From Promicromonospora panici (GTDB lineage Bacteria > Actinomycetota > Actinomycetes > Actinomycetales > Cellulomonadaceae), in assembly GCF_900608595.1 (NCBI RefSeq), contig NZ_UWYY01000023.1:54124-118123 (forward strand): a stretch of DNA of 64,000 bases. The letters are read 5' to 3'. The notes beneath the pieces were generated by a model. The model saw only the letters and a list, made by a program, of their open reading frames with translations. It was not told the DNA's origin and made no database searches. This document shows positions 44,038-52,538 of this stretch, piece by piece (position 1 is the stretch's first letter; each line of letters starts with the position of its first letter). The translations under genes and the position numbers were made by a program.

Positions 44038-44993
44038 GCGCCCGGGGAAGCCATGGGGTCGGTGACGGAGGTCGAGCGCACCCCGCTGGTCGAGCCTGTC
44101 GAGACCTCGTCACCGGTCTCGGCAGCCTCGGTCACCGACCCGGGCACGGTGTCGGCCGCCGGCCGCCGGCCGAGCATGTCCACCTTGTTCAGCCACTCGT
44201 TCCCGGCGATGACCTTCGAGAAGCTGACCTTCTCCGACGCCAGCATGAGCCCGACGACGCCGGCGAGCGCCGCCCACCGCACCGCCCGGGGTGCGCCGAA
44301 CGCGATCTGGCTGCCGACCAGGGCGCCGACTGCGTTGGCGCCGCCGTCGCCCAGCATGTCCTTCTCCCCCAGGTCGCCGGGGGCCGCCGCCGCTGCCGCG
44401 CCCAGGACGGCGCCGGTGGCGCCCGCCCCGCCGAGCATGAACGGGAGGCTCGCCGCCGCACCCGCCTTGAGGGCACGGCCGGGCCGCAGGTCGAAGAGGT
44501 TGATCAGGTTCGCGGTGCCACCGATGAGGGCGCCGTTGAGCCCGACGTCGACCAGGTGCCCGAACGCGCTGCCCGTGCGCCGGGTGCCCACCGCCGCCGC
44601 CACGAGGGCGGAGCCGGAGATGCCGAGCACCTTGAGCCCGCCGGTCGTCAGGTGGCCCTCCTTGAGCGCGCCCAGGTGGCCCCTGAGGCCCTTGGTACGC
44701 ACGGAGGTGTCTTCGGCCAGGTCGTCTACCAGGCCGAAGGCGCCCGCGGCGGCCGTCGCGAACGCCGTCGCCCCGGGGGCGTTGCCGCCCCCGACTGCCG
44801 CGCCGGCCACGAGGCCCGCCGCGACGGCGGGGCCTTCCAGCAGGCTGATCGGCTCGCCGCGGTGGTTGGTCCGCGTCCACGTCGAAGGGCCGCCGAGGCC
44901 GCCCTCCGCCACCTTCTCCTCGAGCTTGCGGCGTGCGAACGCCGTCGCGACTCCGGCAACGATGCCAGCGGCGATGAACCGTCCTGCACCCAT
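44034..44993 (-). CDS. MraY/WecA-like polyprenyl-phosphate sugar-1-phosphate transferase family protein
   Basis: A 319-residue membrane protein with about nine segments. Landmarks in family order: TNHRGEPISLLEGPAVAAG near residue 42, GLVDDLAED (Asp-rich catalytic loop) near 86, NLINLFDLRPGRALK near 163 and EKDMLGDGGANAVGAL near 209. These match actinobacterial proteins annotated as MraY/WecA-like. The canonical MraY in the dcw cluster would be a different gene. Coupled to the MurJ-like gene by a 4-bp overlap, it probably acts on a lipid-linked cell-wall intermediate. The exact sugar is unknown. Confidence 0.8.
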   Translation of the reverse strand: MGAGRFIAAGIVAGVATAFARRKLEEKVAEGGLGGPSTWTRTNHRGEPISLLEGPAVAAGLVAGAAVGGGNAPGATAFATAAAGAFGLVDDLAEDTSVRTKGLRGHLGALKEGHLTTGGLKVLGISGSALVAAAVGTRRTGSAFGHLVDVGLNGALIGGTANLINLFDLRPGRALKAGAAASLPFMLGGAGATGAVLGAAAAAAPGDLGEKDMLGDGGANAVGALVGSQIAFGAPRAVRWAALAGVVGLMLASEKVSFSKVIAGNEWLNKVDMLGRRPAADTVPGSVTEAAETGDEVSTGSTSGVRSTSVTDPMASPGA

Positions 44994-45030
44994 GACGACT
45001 ACCCCTCGTTCGAGACTCTATTGGTTGTGA

Positions 45031-45077
45031 GCGTGATCGTTGCGACTATGCGCCCGTTTCAGGCGCAACGATCGCGC
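45031..45077 (-). terminator. Hairpin between mctB-like gene and the transferase gene
   Basis: gcgtgatcgttgcg (45031-45044) pairs with cgcaacgatcgcgc (45064-45077), one mismatch, loop 19. It is downstream of the mctB-like stop and may partly uncouple the two halves of the gene block. Confidence 0.5.
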
Positions 45078-45094
45078 CCACAGCGAAGGCTCGC

Positions 45095-46054
45095 CTAGCC
45101 GACCGGCGGCAGGACCGCCGTCGCGTCCTCCTCGAGGCCGTACTGGCCGACGACGCCGTCCAGCCGCGCGGCGACGGCGAGCGGCACGTTGGTGCGGCCC
45201 ACGAGCCGGTCGACGCCGCTCACCGTGGTGACCTCGGCGGCGATCTCCTCGTCGTCGCGCACCGCCTGCACCGTGTCGCCGGCCTCGTCGGTCGGCCCGG
45301 CGAGCACCGCGGCGCCCGAGACGTCCTGGGCCGCGCGCGTCACGGCGGTCCACACGTCCGGGGTCGGCTCGGTCTCCTCGGTGGCGCCCTCCGCCGTGGC
45401 CTGCGGCTGCCCGGCCGAGCCCACGAGCAGCACGAGCGCCTGCGCGGGCGCGGTCTGCTCGTCGCCCGGCTCGATGAAGCCGAACCGTTCCAGCTGCGCC
45501 TCGAGGTCAACGGCCTGCGAGCTGCGGACCGCCTCGCCGCCCCCGCCCTCGCTGCCGGTGAGCGCCAGCGCGAGTGCCGCGCCGAGCGTTGCGCTCGAGT
45601 CGTCGCCCTCGGGTGCCGCGGCACCGAGGCTGGCGCGCAGGCCCTCGGCCACGGTCTCGCGGGACGACTCCTCGGCGCTGTCGGTCCAGACCTCCGTGAG
45701 CACGGACTCGGACACGACGTTCGCGCCAGCGGTGTCGAGCTGGTTGAGGACGCCCTCGTGGATGTCCTCCGGGATCTCGCCGAGCTGGACGACGGCCACC
45801 CGGGTGTCCTGGAGCGAACCGGTGACGAGCTGCGTGCCCACTGCCTGGATGTAGCGCTCGTCGCCGTCGAGTGCGCTCTGCGTGGCGTCCAGCTCGGTGC
45901 GCAGCTCGGTGCGCTCGGCGCGCAGCGCGTCCACCTGTTCCGTCAGTGTCTCTCCGATCGCTCCCTGCAGGGGGCCGGCGCCGAGGATGATGCCTACCGC
46001 GAGGGCCAGGAAGACGGAGATGAGCGAGACGAGGTGGTATCGGAAGTCGATCAC
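45095..46054 (-). CDS. steB: MctB/SteB-like envelope protein
   Basis: A 319-residue protein with one N-terminal membrane segment (DFRYHLVSLISVFLALAVGI), then a coiled-coil stretch (about 37-65) and an extracytoplasmic domain. This is the family of M. tuberculosis MctB (Rv1698), first described as a copper-export channel, and of Corynebacterium SteB, which works with SteA at the division site. It follows steA by 91 bp in the same order. In this setting a role in cell-envelope or division is more likely than copper transport; that is inference. Confidence 0.88.
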   Translation of the reverse strand: MIDFRYHLVSLISVFLALAVGIILGAGPLQGAIGETLTEQVDALRAERTELRTELDATQSALDGDERYIQAVGTQLVTGSLQDTRVAVVQLGEIPEDIHEGVLNQLDTAGANVVSESVLTEVWTDSAEESSRETVAEGLRASLGAAAPEGDDSSATLGAALALALTGSEGGGGEAVRSSQAVDLEAQLERFGFIEPGDEQTAPAQALVLLVGSAGQPQATAEGATEETEPTPDVWTAVTRAAQDVSGAAVLAGPTDEAGDTVQAVRDDEEIAAEVTTVSGVDRLVGRTNVPLAVAARLDGVVGQYGLEEDATAVLPPVG

Positions 46055-46145
46055 GGTAGGGAGGAGTCCTTAAGCATGTTCCGGGCGGTCATAGCCCGGC
46101 ATCAGGTCGGGGCGGCAAGAGGTCCAGGAGCGAGCTCCGGACCGG

Positions 46146-47369
46146 TCAGCCGCCGAACAGGTTACCGATCGAGGACACGACGTCGTCGAAGCGTGCCCCG
46201 ATCAGTCCGAAGAAGGTCTGGCCCGCCGACGTCGAGGCCAGCGCCGCGAGCACCGCCGCGACGCCCGCACCCGAAAGCAGCGTGAGCTGGGTGTTCGAGA
46301 TGCGCGTGCGGTACAGCCGGGACACACCCTTGGCGTCCACGAGCTTGCCACCGACCCGCAGCCGGGTGAGGAAGGTCGAGGCCATGCCCGCGCGTCCCTT
46401 GTCGAGGAACTCGACGAGGGTGGCATGCGTGCCGACGGCGACGATGAGCTCCGCACCCTTGTCGTCGGCCAGGAGCATGGTGATGTCCTCGCTGGTCCCG
46501 GTGGCGGGGAAGACCACGGGGTCCACGCCGAGCGCCTTCACGCGCTCCAGCCCGGGAGCCTTGCCGTCGCGGTACGCGTGCACGACGATCTCCGCGCCGC
46601 AGGCCAGGGCCCGGTCGGACACGGAGTCCATGTCGCCCACGATCATGTCAGGCTGCCAGCCCGCGTCGATGATCGCGTCCGCGCCGCCGTCCACACCGAT
46701 CAGCACCGGCGAGTTCTCCCTGATGTAGGAGCGCAGCAGCGCCAGGTCCTCCCGGTAGTGGTAACCGCGCACCACGATCAGTACTTGACGCCCCTCGATG
46801 GAGGTGCGGATGTCGGGCACTCCCACGCCATCGAGCAGGAGGTCCCGCTCGCGGCGCAGGTACGTCATGGTGTTCTCGGCGAACCGCTCGATCTCGGCCG
46901 ACAGCCCCTCGCGGGCAGCGGCCATGTTCGCGGCCACCGTCTGCGACGTCTGATAGGTGCCCTTGGCCACCACCTCGCCGCCGACGACTATCTCGCCGCC
47001 GACGATCTCGACCTCGGCGCGCTCGTCCAACCCCATGATCGTCGGGCCGAGGTCGTCCACCAGGACGATCCCGGCCTCGACCAGGATGTTCGGACCCGTG
47101 TTGGGGTACCGGCCCGATGTCGACGGAGCGGCGTTCAGCACGGCGACCGGCCCGGCGGACACGAGGGCGTCCGCGGCCACGCGGTCGATGTCGACGTGGT
47201 CGATCACCGCGACGTCACCGTGGTCGAGCCGGGACGTGAGCTCCTTGGTGCGCGCTCCGATCCGGGCAGGACCGTGCACGGCGGCCTGCGTCAGTGCCAA
47301 GGACTGCGCGGTGGCGCTCTTCGCGGCGCTCTTGTCGGCGCGCTTCTCGGGTCGGGAGATCAGCTTCAT
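46146..47369 (-). CDS. steA: SteA, cytokinetic-ring associated protein
   Basis: A 407-residue protein with a large cytoplasmic part and one C-terminal membrane segment (about residues 365-390, LTLLSGAGVAAVLAALAS). The motif VLIGVDGGADAIIDAG with VGDMDSVSD resembles the thiamine-pyrophosphokinase-like fold that this family (Rv1697, SteA) carries. SteA of Corynebacterium sits at the division site and affects septal peptidoglycan cutting with SteB. It lies directly after recN. Confidence 0.88.
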   Translation of the reverse strand: MKLISRPEKRADKSAAKSATAQSLALTQAAVHGPARIGARTKELTSRLDHGDVAVIDHVDIDRVAADALVSAGPVAVLNAAPSTSGRYPNTGPNILVEAGIVLVDDLGPTIMGLDERAEVEIVGGEIVVGGEVVAKGTYQTSQTVAANMAAAREGLSAEIERFAENTMTYLRRERDLLLDGVGVPDIRTSIEGRQVLIVVRGYHYREDLALLRSYIRENSPVLIGVDGGADAIIDAGWQPDMIVGDMDSVSDRALACGAEIVVHAYRDGKAPGLERVKALGVDPVVFPATGTSEDITMLLADDKGAELIVAVGTHATLVEFLDKGRAGMASTFLTRLRVGGKLVDAKGVSRLYRTRISNTQLTLLSGAGVAAVLAALASTSAGQTFFGLIGARFDDVVSSIGNLFGG

Positions 47370-47374
47370 CCGGT

Positions 47375-49129
47375 CTATCGTCCCACGACCGAGGATTCCA
47401 GGAGCTCCAGCGCGTGGGTCCGCGCCGTCTCCGAGTCGTCCTGGCCGGACAGCATGCGCGCCAGCTCCCGCACTCGTGCGTCAGCAGTGACCTCTCGCAC
47501 GCCCGTAACCGTGATCATTCCGTCATCTTCACCCTGCGTGGTGGCGTCTCCGTCGGAGCTCTTGGTGACCACGAGATGCGCGTCCGCGAAGGCCGCGACC
47601 TGGGCCAGGTGGGTCACGACGACCACCTGGGTGCTGCGTCCGAGCTGCGCCAGACGGCGGCCCACCTCGACGGCGGCCCGGCCACCCACGCCGGCGTCGA
47701 CCTCATCGAACACGAACGTGCTGCGCGGGGTGTCGGCTGTGCGCTCCGCGGCGGCGCCGCCAGACGTCGCCAGGGCCACCTCGAGCGCGAGCATCACGCG
47801 GGAGAGCTCACCGCCGGACGCGCCCTTGCCGAGCGGCCGTTCCGGCGCGCCCGGGTGCGGCACGAGCAGGAAGGTCACCTGGTCCGCGCCGAACGGGCCC
47901 GGCTGCTCGAGCGGCTCCACCGAGACGACGAGGTGGGCGCCGCCCATCGCAAGACCGTGCAGCTCATTGGTCACGGCGTCGGCCAGCTGGGACGCGCCAC
48001 GGGCCCGCTCGGCGGTGAGGATCTCGGCCAGCCGCGCCAGCTCGCCGTCCAGCTCCGCCACGCGGTCGCGCATGGACGCGAGCCGGTCCCCGCCGTCGTC
48101 CAGGTCGAGCAGGCGCAGGCCCGCGTCGCTCGCCCACTGCAGCACCTCGTCGATGGTCTCGCCGTAGGAGCGGGTCAGCGCGTTCAGCTCAGCCATGCGG
48201 TTGTGCGCCGTCTCGAGCCCGGCCGGGTCCGCCTGCAGGTTGTCGACGTAGGCGGCGACGTCGGTGGCGACGTCGGACAGCAGGTAGCCCACCTCGGCGA
48301 ACCGCGTGGCGAGCGCGCCGAGCTCCGCGTCGGAGTGCGCGGCGGCGTCCAGGGCGCGCCGTGCGCGCTCGACCAGCGCTATCGCGTTCTCCCGCGCGCC
48401 GTCGGCGTCCTCGCCGGCCACCGCCTCGTGTGCCTCGGTCGCCGCGGTGCGCAGGCCCTCCGCGTTGGACAGGCGCTCGATCAGGGCCTGCAGCTCGGCA
48501 TCCTCGCCCGTCTGCGGGTCCACCCGCTCGATCTCCTCCAGGCCGATGCGCAGCAGCTCGACCTCGCGCGCCCGCTCGGCGCCGCGTGCCTCCAGGTCCG
48601 CGATCTCGGTCAGCAGGCCGCCCCGCTCGCTCCACGCCGCGCGGTAGGCGCCCAGCACCCGCTGGTGGGCCGGGCCCACGAACGTGTCCAGGGCGTCGCG
48701 CTGCTTGGCCGACGTGCGCAGCCGCAGCTGGTCGGACTGGCCGTGCACCGTGAACAGGTCCTCGGCGATCTCCGCGAGCACACCTTGCGGCACGGCCCGG
48801 CCGCCCAGGTGGGCGCGCGACCGGCCGTCGGCGATCGTGCGCAGGATCACGACGGTTCCGTCGTCCTCCACCTCGCCGCCCGCCTCGTCGACCCGTTCCA
48901 GCACGGCGTCGCGGCCGGAGACCCGCACCCGGCCCTCCACCGCCGCCGACGACGCGCCGGGGCGCACCGACTGCGGATCCGCCTTGGCGCCCATGAGCAG
49001 GTTGAGGCCCGTGAGCACCATCGTCTTGCCCGCGCCGGTCTCACCCGTGATGACGGTCAGGCCGTCGGACAGGGGTACCCGGGCCGAGCGGATGACGCCC
49101 AGGTTCTCGATAGCGATCTCCTCGAGCAC
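47375..49129 (-). CDS. recN: DNA repair protein RecN
   Basis: A 584-residue SMC-like protein. Walker A is GETGAGKTMVL at about residue 30, a long coiled-coil middle follows, and the C-terminal ATPase half has GASGGELSRVMLAL and FVFDEVDAGVGG. I start it at GTG 49129 (LEEIAIENLGVI), with gaggag five bases upstream; the frame is open further upstream but that is the nadK region. It holds DNA ends or sister molecules in double-strand-break repair. It follows nadK by 8 bp. Confidence 0.95.
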   Translation of the reverse strand: MLEEIAIENLGVIRSARVPLSDGLTVITGETGAGKTMVLTGLNLLMGAKADPQSVRPGASSAAVEGRVRVSGRDAVLERVDEAGGEVEDDGTVVILRTIADGRSRAHLGGRAVPQGVLAEIAEDLFTVHGQSDQLRLRTSAKQRDALDTFVGPAHQRVLGAYRAAWSERGGLLTEIADLEARGAERAREVELLRIGLEEIERVDPQTGEDAELQALIERLSNAEGLRTAATEAHEAVAGEDADGARENAIALVERARRALDAAAHSDAELGALATRFAEVGYLLSDVATDVAAYVDNLQADPAGLETAHNRMAELNALTRSYGETIDEVLQWASDAGLRLLDLDDGGDRLASMRDRVAELDGELARLAEILTAERARGASQLADAVTNELHGLAMGGAHLVVSVEPLEQPGPFGADQVTFLLVPHPGAPERPLGKGASGGELSRVMLALEVALATSGGAAAERTADTPRSTFVFDEVDAGVGGRAAVEVGRRLAQLGRSTQVVVVTHLAQVAAFADAHLVVTKSSDGDATTQGEDDGMITVTGVREVTADARVRELARMLSGQDDSETARTHALELLESSVVGR

Positions 49130-49137
49130 CTGACTCC

Positions 49138-50079
49138 TCAAATCTCTGGTGTGGTCTCCGCAGAAGGTACATCCTCCGCGACAGCGTTCCCCGACCCGAC
49201 ACGGTCCCGCCAGCCCGATACGGGAAGATTGAACTTCGACACGAGGCGGTCCGTGAACGGCGCCGTCGAGAGCCGTGCGAGCCGCACCGTACCGCCCTGA
49301 CGCACCACGACGCGAGATCCGCGGGGCAGCCGGATCTCCCGCCGCCCGTCGCAGGTCAGCACGCCCTCGACGGTCGACTGCGGCAGCACGTCGACCGTGT
49401 ACCGCGACCGCGGGCCGATCACGAGCGGCCGCGCGAACAGCGCGTGCGCCGCCAGCGGCACCATGAGCACGGCGTCGACGTCGGGCCAGATCACCGGGCC
49501 GCCGCCCGAGAAGGCGTGCGCGGTGGAGCCCGTGGCCGTCGACATGATCAGGCCGTCGCACCCGAACGAGAGCAGCGGACGCCCGTCCACCCCGATCGCC
49601 ACCTCCAGCATGCGGTCGCGGGTGGCCTTCTCGACCGTCGCCTCGTTCAGGGCCCAGCCCACCACCGGCTCCGCTGTGCCGGGCAGGTGCACCGCGACGT
49701 CGACCGTCGCGCGCTCCTCCACCTCGTAGTCGCGGGCCGCGAGCCGCTGCACGGCAGCCCGCAGGTCCTCCCGCTCCGACTCCGCAAGGAACCCGACGTG
49801 CCCCAGGTTCACGCCGAGCAGGGGCACGTCCGTGCCCCGGGTCAGCTCCGCCGCCCGCAGGATCGTGCCGTCGCCCCCGAGCACCATCACCGCCTCGGCC
49901 CCTGGGACGCCCTCGCGGACGCGGTTGGCGGCCATGTGGTCGCCGAACTCCTCGGCCAGCGCGTCGTCGTGCAGCGTGTACTCGAAACCCGCAGCCTTCA
50001 GCTCGCGCACGGCCTCGGACAGTGCCGCGACCGCCCGCGGGCGCCCGCCATGGGTCACGATCAAGACGCGCCTGGTCAC
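49138..50079 (-). CDS. nadK: NAD kinase
   Basis: A 313-residue enzyme with the GGDGTILRAAE motif near residue 69, LGHVGFLAE, and LNEATVEKATRDRMLEV, all diagnostic of NAD kinases, plus STATGSTAHAFSGGGP for the nucleotide site. It phosphorylates NAD to NADP using ATP or polyphosphate. Its GTG start overlaps the tlyA stop by 4 bp. Confidence 0.95.
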   Translation of the reverse strand: MTRRVLIVTHGGRPRAVAALSEAVRELKAAGFEYTLHDDALAEEFGDHMAANRVREGVPGAEAVMVLGGDGTILRAAELTRGTDVPLLGVNLGHVGFLAESEREDLRAAVQRLAARDYEVEERATVDVAVHLPGTAEPVVGWALNEATVEKATRDRMLEVAIGVDGRPLLSFGCDGLIMSTATGSTAHAFSGGGPVIWPDVDAVLMVPLAAHALFARPLVIGPRSRYTVDVLPQSTVEGVLTCDGRREIRLPRGSRVVVRQGGTVRLARLSTAPFTDRLVSKFNLPVSGWRDRVGSGNAVAEDVPSAETTPEI

Positions 50080-51056
50080 GGCTTCCGCCCCTTCTGCTCG
50101 TCGGACCGCTCGATGTCCAGCCCGTCACCCCGCCACCCGCGCACGACGACGGCCGGCGGCTCCGGCGGGTGACCGGGCCGGTCACCGGTCTCGCCCTGTG
50201 CCGGGTCCCAGGCCACCGCTGCGGCGACAGCGTCCGCCACGGCCCGGTCGTGCTCGCGGGCCTGGTCGCCGGCGCCCCCGGCGGACAAGGGTCCGGCACC
50301 GGGGGCCAGCCACACAAAAAACTCGCGGTTACCACTCGGGCCCGGCAGCGGGCTCGGTACCACCGCGCACGCCCTCAGGCCCGCCTGTTCCGCGGCACGC
50401 ACCACGCCCCGGACCGCGTCGGCGTGCAGGGCGGGCTCACGCACCACGCCGCCGCTGCCCAGCCGCTCGCGCCCGACCTCGAACTGCGGCTTGACCATCA
50501 GCAGCGCCTGCGAGCCCGGCCGCAGCACGCCCGCCACGGCCGGCAGCACCACGGTCAGGGAGATGAACGAGAGGTCGGCGACCACCAGGTCGGGCGCCTG
50601 CGCGAGGTCGTCCGGCGTCAGGTCGCGGACGTTGTGGCCCTCGACGACCGTCACCCGATCGTCGGCCCGCAGCGCCGGCACCAGCTGGTCGTGCCCCACG
50701 TCGACCGCGACCACGTGGGCGGCGCCCCGGCGCAGGAGCACGTCGGTGAAGCCGCCCGTGGACGCCCCGAGGTCGGCGCAGAACGCGCCCTCGACGCGCG
50801 GCCCGCCCGGAACCCGGGCCAGCGCGTCCAACGCGCCGGCCAGCTTGAGCGCGGCGCGCGACACGAACTCGTGCTCCGGGTCGGGCCCGGGCGCGACGGA
50901 CACGTCCGCGCCGTCGGCCACCGCCGACGACGGCTTGACCACCGCCCGGCCCTCGATCCGCACGCGACCGGAGGCGACGAGCTCCGCGGCGTGCCGCCGT
51001 GACCGGGCCAGCCCACGGCGGACCAGCACCGCGTCCACCCGCGCGCTCGCTGTCAT
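50076..51056 (-). CDS. tlyA: TlyA, rRNA 2'-O-methyltransferase
   Basis: A 326-residue protein. The N-terminal S4 RNA-binding domain (VDAVLVRRGLARSRRHAAEL) leads to a FtsJ-like methyltransferase with GASTGGFTDVLL for SAM binding, VVADLSFISL and LMVKPQFE. It methylates cytidines in 16S and 23S rRNA; in mycobacteria its loss gives capreomycin resistance. Start chosen at ATG 51056. An Ala/Asp-rich C-terminal extension of about 50 residues is unusual but present in related actinobacteria. Confidence 0.94.
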   Translation of the reverse strand: MTASARVDAVLVRRGLARSRRHAAELVASGRVRIEGRAVVKPSSAVADGADVSVAPGPDPEHEFVSRAALKLAGALDALARVPGGPRVEGAFCADLGASTGGFTDVLLRRGAAHVVAVDVGHDQLVPALRADDRVTVVEGHNVRDLTPDDLAQAPDLVVADLSFISLTVVLPAVAGVLRPGSQALLMVKPQFEVGRERLGSGGVVREPALHADAVRGVVRAAEQAGLRACAVVPSPLPGPSGNREFFVWLAPGAGPLSAGGAGDQAREHDRAVADAVAAAVAWDPAQGETGDRPGHPPEPPAVVVRGWRGDGLDIERSDEQKGRKP

Positions 51057-51067
51057 CGTCACCACCG

Positions 51068-51244
51068 TCAGGCGTCACCGCTCAGATGCGCCCGCAGGGC
51101 GTCGTGCACGGTCTCGAACCGGGCGACGTGGTCCGCCGGCGGCAGGTCGTCGAGCCCGTCGAGCGCATCAAGGGCATTCCGGACGCCCGCGTCGGGATCG
51201 GCCGGGCCGCTCGAAGGTCCTTCGGTCTCGTAGAACTCGTCCAT
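51068..51244 (-). CDS. Small acidic protein between the HAD and tlyA genes
   Basis: A 58-codon frame from ATG 51244 to TGA 51068. It is acidic at the N-terminus (MDEFYETEGPSSG) and ends with a probable amphipathic helix (DHVARFETVHDALRAHL). It sits at the same place as the short conserved gene Rv1693 between Rv1692 (HAD) and tlyA in M. tuberculosis, 11 bp ahead of tlyA. Function unknown. Position and codon use make it likely to be real. Confidence 0.75.
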   Translation of the reverse strand: MDEFYETEGPSSGPADPDAGVRNALDALDGLDDLPPADHVARFETVHDALRAHLSGDA

Positions 51245-51524
51245 CGTGCGTCAACGCTCCACTGTGCTCGTTCGTGCCCGTCGGCGCCTGTCGCGCCTGC
51301 CTCGGGCCGTCTGCCTGCTGCCACACACGGTACCCGCCACCTCCGACAGAACCCGGGAGAAGTAACCGGACTCCGCCGACGGCGACGGGCCCCGCAGCCG
51401 AATGCAGACTTTCTCGCGCCCGCGACGAGCGACTGCAGACCTTGGTGCGGACGGGCACCCCGTATCCGCTACCAACTCTGCACTCACCGAATCAGGGGGC
51501 GGCGAAGTCTGCGCTCGGAACGGC

Positions 51525-52538
51525 TCAGGCGGAGACGGCAAGGTCCGGGACCGTCTCCTCCGCCACCGTCTCCCCCGCGTCGACGGCGGACCACACCGCG
51601 GCGCACGCGGCGCGCACCAGGTCGATCCCCGAACCGTCGAGCCGCAGCCCGCCGTCGGCCACTTGGGCGGCCGCCCCACCGCAGACGTGCCAGCCGTCGG
51701 TGAGGACCGGCGCGGGGTGCGGCTCCAGCAGCGCCCGGAGGTCGGCGCCCAGGAACGACGGCCGCTCCCCCGGCACGGCGAGCACGGCGTCGCGCGCCGT
51801 CGAGACCCCCGTCAGCACGTGCAGGCCGGGGTACCCGCCGCCGCGCGCGCCCGCGAGGTCCGTGTCCAACCGGTCGCCGATCACCAGCGGCCGGGTGGCC
51901 TCGGCCCGCTCGACCGCCAGCCGGTACATGGTGGGCGACGGCTTGCCCGCGCTGTCCGGGGTGATGCCGGTGGCCGACCGCACGGCGCCGACCAGCGCGC
52001 CGTTCCCCGGCGCGAACCCGCGCGCCGTCGGGAGCGACAGGTCCAGGTTGCTCGCCACGTGCCACGCGCCGCTGCCCACCGCGTAGGCGGCCTCGGCGAG
52101 CTGGGTCCAGCCCACCTCGGGCGCGTATCCCTGCGCGACGGCGTCCGGCTCGTCGTCCGCCGAGTCCACCACGGTGAAGCCCGCCGACCGCACGGCCGTC
52201 ACCAGGCCCTTGCCGCCCACGACCAGCACCTTCGCCCCCGGGTCCAGCCGGGTGGTGAGCAGCGCGGCACACGCCTGAGCGGCAGTCATCACCTCGTCCG
52301 GGTCCGTCGGGATGTCCAGGCCCGTGAGCTGCCCGGCGACGTCCTCCGGCTCGCGCGACGCGTTGTTCGTCACGAACACCAGCCGCATCCCGCCCGACCG
52401 CGCCGCGGTCAGGCTGACCGACGCGTGCTCGATCGGCAGGTGCCCCTTGTACGCCACGCCGTCCAGGTCGACGAGCGCGAGGTCGTAGGCAGTGGCGAGC
52501 GGGGCGTCGCTCGCCAGCAGCCCGGCAGCTGCCCTCAC
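51525..52538 (-). CDS. HAD-superfamily sugar phosphatase (NagD-like, type IIA)
   Basis: A 337-residue protein. HAD motif I is VDLDGVAYKG (nucleophile Asp in D-L-D), motif II FVTNNAS, and motif IV VIGDRLDTDLAGARGGG, with a Lys in SAGKPSP. The type IIA cap between motifs II and III fits NagD-like phosphatases. The mycobacterial homologue Rv1692 dephosphorylates glycerol 3-phosphate, so a similar role in polar-lipid recycling is possible. Its GTG start overlaps the TPR-protein stop by 4 bp. The 280 bp after its stop hold no gene. Confidence 0.92.
   Translation of the reverse strand: MRAAAGLLASDAPLATAYDLALVDLDGVAYKGHLPIEHASVSLTAARSGGMRLVFVTNNASREPEDVAGQLTGLDIPTDPDEVMTAAQACAALLTTRLDPGAKVLVVGGKGLVTAVRSAGFTVVDSADDEPDAVAQGYAPEVGWTQLAEAAYAVGSGAWHVASNLDLSLPTARGFAPGNGALVGAVRSATGITPDSAGKPSPTMYRLAVERAEATRPLVIGDRLDTDLAGARGGGYPGLHVLTGVSTARDAVLAVPGERPSFLGADLRALLEPHPAPVLTDGWHVCGGAAAQVADGGLRLDGSGIDLVRAACAAVWSAVDAGETVAEETVPDLAVSA

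Noticed and set aside
42226..45030. A 934-codon plus-strand frame across the MurJ-like and MraY-like genes
   Set aside because: Antisense shadow of two clear membrane-protein genes; His/Gln/Arg-rich composition typical of GC-rich reverse frames.
51246..51524. Dispersed gcagactt/aagtctgc words after the HAD gene
   Set aside because: Too far apart and too short to form a convincing terminator or operator.
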